Below, piece by piece: positions 29,703-34,820 of a stretch of DNA of 34,820 nucleotides. The translations under genes were made by a program, and so were the position numbers. Position 1 is the first letter of the stretch. Every line of letters starts with the position of its first letter. The stretch is from Bog-532 sp036495425. GTDB taxonomy: Bacteria; Actinomycetota; Actinomycetes; Streptosporangiales; Streptosporangiaceae. The DNA is taken from positions 1 through 34,820 of the forward strand of contig DASXMW010000183.1 of assembly GCA_036495425.1 (NCBI GenBank). Reading direction: 5' to 3'. The notes beneath the pieces are model-generated. The model had not been told where the DNA came from. It saw only the letters and a program-made list of their open reading frames with translations, and made no database searches.

Positions 29703-30221
29703 TCAGGCCGGCTGGCTTGGCCCCGCGGCCGGGGTCGCCGCCACCGCGCCGGCCGCGGCCACCTCGCCACCGCCGGCCGCCTCGGCCGCGCCCTGGCAGG
29801 CCAGCTGGTCGGCGCGCTCGTTCCCGGGGTGGCCTGCGTGGCCCTTGACCCAGAACCACTGCACGTCGTGGCGCCGGGCGGCCGCATCCAGCCGCTCCCA
29901 CAGGTCCGCGTTCTTGACCGGTGTCTTGTTGCGGGTGAGCCAGCCGTTCCGCTTCCACTGCGGCACCCACTCGGTGACGCCGCGGCGCAGGTACTGGCTG
30001 TCGGTGTAGAGGTGCACCGCGGACGGCCGGGTCAGCTGCTCCAGCCCGCGGATGGCGGCCATGATCTCCATGCGGTTGTTGGTGGTGGCCGCTTCTCCGC
30101 CGTGCAGTTCCCGCTCGTGCTGGCCGTAGCGCAGGATGGCTCCCCAGCCGCCCGGTCCCGGATTGGGCGAGCAGGCGCCGTCGGTGAAGATCTCGACGAC
30201 TCTCGCACTCTCGCCCGCCAC
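29703..30221 (-). CDS. rnhA: Ribonuclease HI
   Basis: A 172-aa RNase HI that cuts RNA in RNA-DNA hybrids. The catalytic residues are present: Asp14 (IFTDGACSPNPGPGGWGA), Glu52 (NNRMEIMAAI), Asp74 (LYTDSQYL) and Asp138 (GNERADQLA), with His128 in VKGHAGHPGNE. The basic protrusion region (QWKRNGWLTRNKTPVKN) is kept. An Ala/Gly/Pro-rich tail of about 25 residues after the catalytic domain is extra to the E. coli protein and probably disordered. I chose GTG 30221: GGAGG at 30228-30232 is 6 bases upstream; the longer frame to 30269 lacks a ribosome site. It diverges from the GH2 gene. Confidence 0.95.
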   Translation of the reverse strand: MAGESARVVEIFTDGACSPNPGPGGWGAILRYGQHERELHGGEAATTNNRMEIMAAIRGLEQLTRPSAVHLYTDSQYLRRGVTEWVPQWKRNGWLTRNKTPVKNADLWERLDAAARRHDVQWFWVKGHAGHPGNERADQLACQGAAEAAGGGEVAAAGAVAATPAAGPSQPA

Positions 30222-30520
30222 ACCAGTCCTCCGCCACGTTCGCGATGCCAGGGCCGTTCCCCGCGACACCGGGCCTCTGCCCCGGCGGGGCCGGACCCCG
30301 CGACCTCAGGGTCGCACTCTGCAACTTTAGCGATCCCGGCCGACAGCGGCTTCCGGGCGCGTCACATCGTTTCCTCCTGTTCCCGATGTTACGTTGCAGT
30401 GATCTCGCATGTGCGGTCGGTAACAAATAGCGACTTTTAAGATCAGAAATATAGATTTTTACGGCACCGAGTGAGAATCTGTGCGAAGCCGAACGTTTCC
30501 GCGACGGAGGAATGACTGTG
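30222..30520. promoter_or_regulatory. Divergent intergenic region of rnhA and the GH2 gene
   Basis: About 300 bases; the half next to the GH2 gene (about 30370-30500) is AT-rich, with TTGCAG near 30394, TTTTAAGATC and ATATAGATTTTT. This is the likely GH2 promoter and leader. No clear inverted repeat or CRP/LacI-type operator was found. The rnhA side is GC-rich. Confidence 0.4.
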
Positions 30521-33500
30521 ATGCGCGATTTTGACCGGACCGCCGGGCACCCTCGGCGCGAGCCCGGCGATTCCGGGCCCGCGCGCGGGATCCGCCCGGC
30601 CGGGCCCTGGTCACGGCGCGTGTTCCTGCGCACCGCCGCGGGCGGGACGGCCGGGATGGCGGCCTGGTCGCTGCTGAGCGCCCGGGGCCCGGCGGCCAGC
30701 GCGGCCAAGAGGGACACTGCCGGTATGACCAGATCCGGATCCGCGCTGGCGGCCGGGGCCAGCGGCCCGGCGGCCAAGGTCACCTCGTTCGACACCGGCT
30801 GGCTGTTCGGGCCGTCGGCGGACGGCAGCGACCAGCCGGGATTCGACGACAGCGACCTGGCCACGGTGACGCTGCCCCACACCGTGGCCCCGCTGTCCTG
30901 GCAGAACTGGGACCCATCGGCCTGGGAGAAGGTGTGGGTCTATCGCAAGCACTTCGACGCCCCGGCCGGCCTGGGCGGGCTGCGGGTGTTCCTGGACTTC
31001 TCGGCCGCCCTGACCCACGCGACCGCCACCCTGAACGGCACCCAGGTGGCCGACCACCTCGGCGGTTACCTGCCGTTCAGCGCCGAGATCACCAGCCACC
31101 TGCAGCCGGAGAACAACGTGCTGGCGGTGACGCTGGACTCGACGTTCAACATCGACGTGCCGCCCGACCGGCCCGCCCCCGCCATCAGCACCTCGGTCGA
31201 CTTCTGGCAGCCGGGCGGGATCTACCGCAACGTCAGCCTGCGGGCCGTGCCGCAGATCTTCCTGGCCGACGTGTTCGCCAAGCCGGTGAACGTGCTCGAC
31301 GCCAGCACGCGGCAGGTCGACGTGCAGGCCACGGTGGATGCCGCCGTCGTGCCCGCCGACAGCGTCACGCTCCGGCTGGAACTGGCCGACGGCAGCCACA
31401 CCCTGGCCACGGCCACGACCCCGGTCACGATCAGCCAGGCCGGCCAGGTGGCGGTGAACGCCACGCTGTCGAGCCTGCCCGCCATCACGCTGTGGGACAC
31501 CGCGCACCCCAAGCTCTACACGGTGATCGCCACCCTGGTCGTGAACGGCAGCCCGCTGCACAACTACCAGGTCCGCATCGGGTTCCGCGAGGCGTCCTTC
31601 CGGCTCGACGGGTTCTACCTGAACGGCGACCGGGTCCAGCTGTTCGGGCTCAACCGGCACCAGATCTTCCCCTGGGCCGGCCACGCGCTGCCCGCCCGGG
31701 TCCAGGCCAGGGACGCCGAGATCCTGCGCCACGAGCTCAACTGCAACATCGTCCGCTGTTCGCACTACCCCCAGTCCGAGGCCTTCTACGACGCCTGTGA
31801 CGAACTGGGCCTCCTGGTCTGGGAGGAGATCCCGGGCTGGGGGTACCTCGGCGACACGTCCTGGCAGCAGGCCGCCTACCAGGACGTGCACGACATGATC
31901 GTCCGGAGCCGCAATCGCCCGTCGGTCATCGTGTGGGGCGCGATGCCCAACGAGGCGGGCGAGTACGTCGCCGAGTACACCCTGTACAACAACCTGGCCC
32001 ACGCCCTGGACGACTCCCGGCCGACCGGCGGCGACGCCATTTCCAGGACCGACGCCGGCTTCGTGTTCGACGTCTTCAGCTACCACGACTACAGCAGCGT
32101 GACCGGATCGGACGGGGTCCGGGAGCCGACGCTGGCCGCTCCCACCGACGCGGCCGGCCAGCCGTACCTGGTCTGCGAAGCGGTCGGCACCCTGTCCGGC
32201 CCGGCCCTGTACTACCGGCGCACCGACACCCAGGCCGTCCAGCAGGGCGAGGCCACCGCGCACGCCATCGTGCACAACATCGCGGCCTCCGACGACCGGT
32301 ACTGCGGCGTGGTCGCCTGGGCCTGCTTCGACTACCCGTCCGGCAACGGCAACCAGTTCCAGGGCACCAAGTACGTCGGCGTGCACGACCTGTTCCGTAT
32401 CCCCAAGCCCGGCGCCGCCATCTACCAGGCCCAGGTCGACCCGGAGACCCGGCCGGTCATCGCGCCCGCCTTCTACTGGGACTTCGGCCCCACGTCGCCG
32501 GTGACCAGCCTGGGCTCGGCCATGATCTGCTCCAACCTCGACCAGCTCCAGGTCTATGTGGGCGGGAACCTGTTCGCGACCGTCACCCCGGACACCAGCG
32601 GCTACGGGCACCTGCCGTACCCGCCGTCGTTCGTCGACTTCAGCACGGTGGACGGCTCGGCCCGGCCGGACCTGCGCATCGACGGCTACCTGGGCGGCAC
32701 CCGGGTGGCGTCCAGGTCGCTGGCGGGCGACCCGTCCGGCGACCGGTTGTCGCTGGCCGCCGACGACGACGTGATCGACGGGGACGGTGCCGACGCGACC
32801 CGGCTGGTGTTCCGGGCGGTGGACCGGTTCGGCGCGCCCCGCCCGTACGTGACCGGGCCGGTCACCCTGACCGTCGACGGGCCGGGTGTGCTGGTCGGCG
32901 ACAACCCCATCGACTTCACCGCCACCGGCGGCGCGGCCGCGGTCTGGATCCGCTCGCTGCCCGGCTCGCCCGGCGTGGTCACCGTCCGGGCCAGCCACGC
33001 CACCCTGGGCCAGGCCGCCGCGCAGATCAAGGTCCAGGCGGTGCCGTCGTCCGGCGCGCCGGTCCCCTACGGCTCGCTGGCCGTGACGGCCTCGCCCGCG
33101 CTGGTCACGCCGGGCGGCACCACCACGGTCACGGCCACGCTGGACAACAACGGGCTGCTGGGCCTGGACCAGGTCACGTTCTCGGTCACCCTGCCCGGCG
33201 GCTGGACGGCCAGCCCGGCCGCCCCGGTCACCATGACCAGGGTGCGCGCCGGGCACACGGCCCGGGCCAGCTGGAAGGTCACGGTCCCGGCCGGCGCCAA
33301 CCCCGGGCAGGACCCGGTCACGGTCCAGGCCGTCTACACGGCCGGGAAGCAGCGCGGCGTGACCTACTCCAGCGCGAACGTGCTGCGCGCCTACACCACC
33401 CTGGGCGCGGCCTATAACAACACCGGGATCAGCGACGACTCCGACGTCACCACGGCCAACTTCGACGGCGTCGGCAACAGCTACTCGGCCCAGGCCCTGG

Positions 33501-34027
33501 CGGCCGCGAGCCTGGCCCCGGGCGCCACCGTCACCCACGACGGGATCACGTTCACCTGGCCGGTCGTCCCGCCCGGTCAGCCCGACAACGTGGTCGCCCA
33601 GGGACAGACGGTGCTGGTGTCCGGGTCCGGGACCACGCTGGGCCTGCTCGGGGCGGGCAGCCCGGCCAACGCCAGCGGCAGCGGCACCGTCCATTACACC
33701 GACGGCAGCACCAGCAACTTCACCGTCACGCTCGACAACTACTTCAACAAGCCGGGCACCGGGAACGACATCATCGCCACCCTGCCGTACCTCAACGATT
33801 CGGACCCGGCCACGGCCGGCGGCACGGCGGGCCAGCGGGACCAGACGGTCTACGTGTTCTACGCCCCGGCCGCGATCACGGCGGGCAAGACGGTCCAGGC
33901 GGTGACGCTCCCGTCCAGCGGTATCGTCCCGGCGGGCGGCGGCCGGATCAACGGCATGCACGTGTTCGCGCTGGGCATCGGCCCGCTGTCGGCCAAGGGC
34001 GTGCCAGTCAGCGGCGATGACGGCTGA
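30521..34027 (+). CDS. Tat-exported GH2 family beta-galactosidase-like glycoside hydrolase
   Basis: A 1168-aa secreted enzyme. Twin Arg32-Arg33 in W-S-R-R-V-F-L-R-T-A-A-G starts a Tat signal ending near residue 62. Jelly-roll sugar-binding domain: about 75-230 (KVWVYRKHFDAPAG). Ig-like domain: about 235-355. TIM barrel: about 355-640 (LNGDRVQLFGLNRHQIFPWAG; NIVRCSHYPQSEAFYDACDELG), with acid/base Glu478 in M-P-N-E-A-G and nucleophile Glu553 in LVCEAVG. Then come Ig-like domains, a NEW3-type domain (about 850-950) and a C-terminal beta-rich module found in many secreted glycosidases. Possible activities include beta-galactosidase, beta-glucuronidase and beta-mannosidase. Three in-frame starts (ATG 30512, GTG 30518, ATG 30521) follow GGAGG 30506-30510; spacing excludes the first. 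Confidence 0.92.
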   Translation: MRDFDRTAGHPRREPGDSGPARGIRPAGPWSRRVFLRTAAGGTAGMAAWSLLSARGPAASAAKRDTAGMTRSGSALAAGASGPAAKVTSFDTGWLFGPSADGSDQPGFDDSDLATVTLPHTVAPLSWQNWDPSAWEKVWVYRKHFDAPAGLGGLRVFLDFSAALTHATATLNGTQVADHLGGYLPFSAEITSHLQPENNVLAVTLDSTFNIDVPPDRPAPAISTSVDFWQPGGIYRNVSLRAVPQIFLADVFAKPVNVLDASTRQVDVQATVDAAVVPADSVTLRLELADGSHTLATATTPVTISQAGQVAVNATLSSLPAITLWDTAHPKLYTVIATLVVNGSPLHNYQVRIGFREASFRLDGFYLNGDRVQLFGLNRHQIFPWAGHALPARVQARDAEILRHELNCNIVRCSHYPQSEAFYDACDELGLLVWEEIPGWGYLGDTSWQQAAYQDVHDMIVRSRNRPSVIVWGAMPNEAGEYVAEYTLYNNLAHALDDSRPTGGDAISRTDAGFVFDVFSYHDYSSVTGSDGVREPTLAAPTDAAGQPYLVCEAVGTLSGPALYYRRTDTQAVQQGEATAHAIVHNIAASDDRYCGVVAWACFDYPSGNGNQFQGTKYVGVHDLFRIPKPGAAIYQAQVDPETRPVIAPAFYWDFGPTSPVTSLGSAMICSNLDQLQVYVGGNLFATVTPDTSGYGHLPYPPSFVDFSTVDGSARPDLRIDGYLGGTRVASRSLAGDPSGDRLSLAADDDVIDGDGADATRLVFRAVDRFGAPRPYVTGPVTLTVDGPGVLVGDNPIDFTATGGAAAVWIRSLPGSPGVVTVRASHATLGQAAAQIKVQAVPSSGAPVPYGSLAVTASPALVTPGGTTTVTATLDNNGLLGLDQVTFSVTLPGGWTASPAAPVTMTRVRAGHTARASWKVTVPAGANPGQDPVTVQAVYTAGKQRGVTYSSANVLRAYTTLGAAYNNTGISDDSDVTTANFDGVGNSYSAQALAAASLAPGATVTHDGITFTWPVVPPGQPDNVVAQGQTVLVSGSGTTLGLLGAGSPANASGSGTVHYTDGSTSNFTVTLDNYFNKPGTGNDIIATLPYLNDSDPATAGGTAGQRDQTVYVFYAPAAITAGKTVQAVTLPSSGIVPAGGGRINGMHVFALGIGPLSAKGVPVSGDDG

Positions 34028-34077
34028 GCCCAGGATCAGAGGTCGAGCATCAGATCGCTGACGTACCAGCGGCCACC

Positions 34078-34602
34078 TCAGAGCCGCTTCTTGAGCATGC
34101 CGAAGACGCCGCGCACGACCTCTTTCTGCGGTCGCTTGCCCTCCCTGGACTGCAGGAACCCGCCCACGGCGGCGACGCCGCCGGCCAGGGCGGCGGCCGC
34201 CTCCCGGTGCTCGGCGGCGGGCTGACGGCGCTGGGCAGCGGCCTTGTTCAGCAGGGCCCGCAGATCGGACAGGTCGAGCAGGGGCAGCCGCTTCTCGTCG
34301 GCGTTGTGGAACACCAGCGACAGCGACTGCTCCTGGGTCTCGTTGGCCCCGAGCACCTTGGCCAGCAGCTGCGGCCCGAAGTCCAGCACGGTGGCCCGGA
34401 CCGGGATGCCCGGTCCGATGCCGCCGAGGGCCAGGAACTCGACCGGGAACCCCCGGGCCTGAAACTGCAGGCCCAGCTCCTGGGCCCGCTTGGCGGCAGC
34501 GCTGGCCGTGTCCCCCGGATCGGCCAGGCCAGACAGGTCTCCCTTGACGTCGGCCACGAACACGGGCACACCCGCGTCCGACAGCTGCTCGGCCAGCCCC
34601 TG
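34078..34602 (-). pseudogene. HerA-like / DUF853 ATPase remnant with two deletions
   Basis: Recognisable DUF853 segments: QGLAEQLSDAGVPVFVADVK then G-D-L-S-G-L, followed by FPVEFLALGG, PVRATVLDFGPQLLAKVLG, NETQEQSLSLVFH and LPLLDLSDLRALL. Two parts are missing. The N-terminus up to and including the Walker A loop (normally G-A-T-G-T-G-K-T-K-T-L just before QGLAEQL) is gone, with unrelated codons upstream of 34602. After RALL (about 34248) the sequence jumps to an Ala/Gln-rich stretch and the typical extreme C-terminus (EVVRGVFGMLKKRL), so about 300 residues of the core are absent. Normal length is near 500 aa. No ATPase activity is possible. After its TGA the same frame continues GGRWYVSDLMLDL to a TGA at 34036, another coding-like scrap. 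Confidence 0.75.
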
Positions 34603-34627
34603 ACCCTGCCAAGGAGGCCGATCCCGG

Positions 34628-34780
34628 TTACCGGCGGGCGCGGCTCGGGCCGAACTTGACCCAGGCCAGGACGCCGACGACCGCGAGCAGCACCAGCGGC
34701 GAGAACAGCAGGTGCAGGACGGCGGTGAGAACGATGACGGCCACGATGGCCAGGGCGATGAAGGCGACGATGGCGAACAT
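34628..34780 (-). CDS. Small hydrophobic membrane protein (50 aa)
   Basis: A 50-codon ORF: MFAIVAFIALAIVAVIVLTA, a short break at LHLLFSP, then LVLLAVVGVLAW and the basic end VKFGPSRARR. This predicts two membrane helices in a hairpin with the charged tail inside. GGGGAT lies about 9 bases before the ATG. Such tiny membrane proteins are common in actinomycetes, and I cannot assign a role. It is followed at once by the HerA remnant, whose truncated 5' end falls just past its stop codon. Confidence 0.65.
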   Translation of the reverse strand: MFAIVAFIALAIVAVIVLTAVLHLLFSPLVLLAVVGVLAWVKFGPSRARR

Positions 34781-34820
34781 TGAACTGATCCCCGTTTCGA
34801 GTTTGTGTAGCGGGCTTACC

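Noticed and set aside
30611..34612. A 1333-codon open frame on the minus strand opposite the GH2 gene
   Set aside because: It is the mirror of a GC3-rich gene: composition is Arg/Gly/Val/Ala-rich with no domain, while the plus strand has a clear Tat signal and GH2 catalytic residues.
1..34820. CRISPR arrays, tRNA genes, phage or toxin-antitoxin modules
   Set aside because: No regularly spaced repeats, tRNA-like CCA-stem structures, integrases, transposases or recognisable toxin pairs were seen.

Overview
The window comes from a high-GC actinomycete. Third codon positions are almost all G or C, GTG and TTG starts are common, and secreted enzymes carry Tat signals. The gene set also fits: an F420/FMN split-barrel oxidoreductase, an Rv1733c-like membrane protein, a MalT-like LuxR regulator and the hopanoid enzyme HpnH. 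I cannot name the genus; a soil or acid-soil actinomycete (Streptosporangiales/Catenulisporales type) is a guess. I see no tRNA, rRNA, CRISPR array, insertion sequence or phage gene.

Layout. 1-4.2 kb: 3' end of a secreted S33 (tripeptidyl aminopeptidase-like) hydrolase, an unknown protein plus an RraA-family protein, a histidine phosphatase with a previously uncalled 59-aa partner, and an Rv1733c-like membrane protein. 4.2-9 kb: the potassium transporter Kup, divergent from a large LAL/LuxR regulator. 9-13.4 kb: a TetR regulator facing hpnH across a clean palindrome, then a TetR remnant without its DNA-binding half, beside a secreted phospholipase C/phosphoesterase. 13.4-21.7 kb: mostly single-gene units: a non-canonical SDR, two NTF2/SnoaL-fold proteins, a cupin, a lipoprotein, a PPOX protein, a DUF4397 surface protein paired with a membrane-anchored partner, an aldo/keto reductase and a PhyH-type dioxygenase.

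22-27.6 kb is the most distinctive part. A single polypeptide joins a GAF domain, a NarL-type histidine kinase, a degenerate receiver and a LuxR HTH. It is followed by a compact catabolic operon: class II aldolase, HAD phosphatase fused in frame to DhaL, and DhaK. The DhaL part has its own strong internal ribosome binding site and ATG. The likely chemistry is phosphorylation of a small ketose (dihydroxyacetone or a related ketose) and aldol cleavage, but the substrate is not readable from sequence.

27.6-34.8 kb: a LysR remnant and a long AT-richer structured leader precede a secreted GH12 endoglucanase-like enzyme; then RNase HI, a very large Tat-exported GH2 enzyme, and a doubly deleted HerA/DUF853 ATPase remnant behind a 50-aa membrane protein. 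Three truncated genes (TetR, LysR, HerA) and short tandem duplications at two convergent gene ends suggest ongoing small-scale rearrangement.
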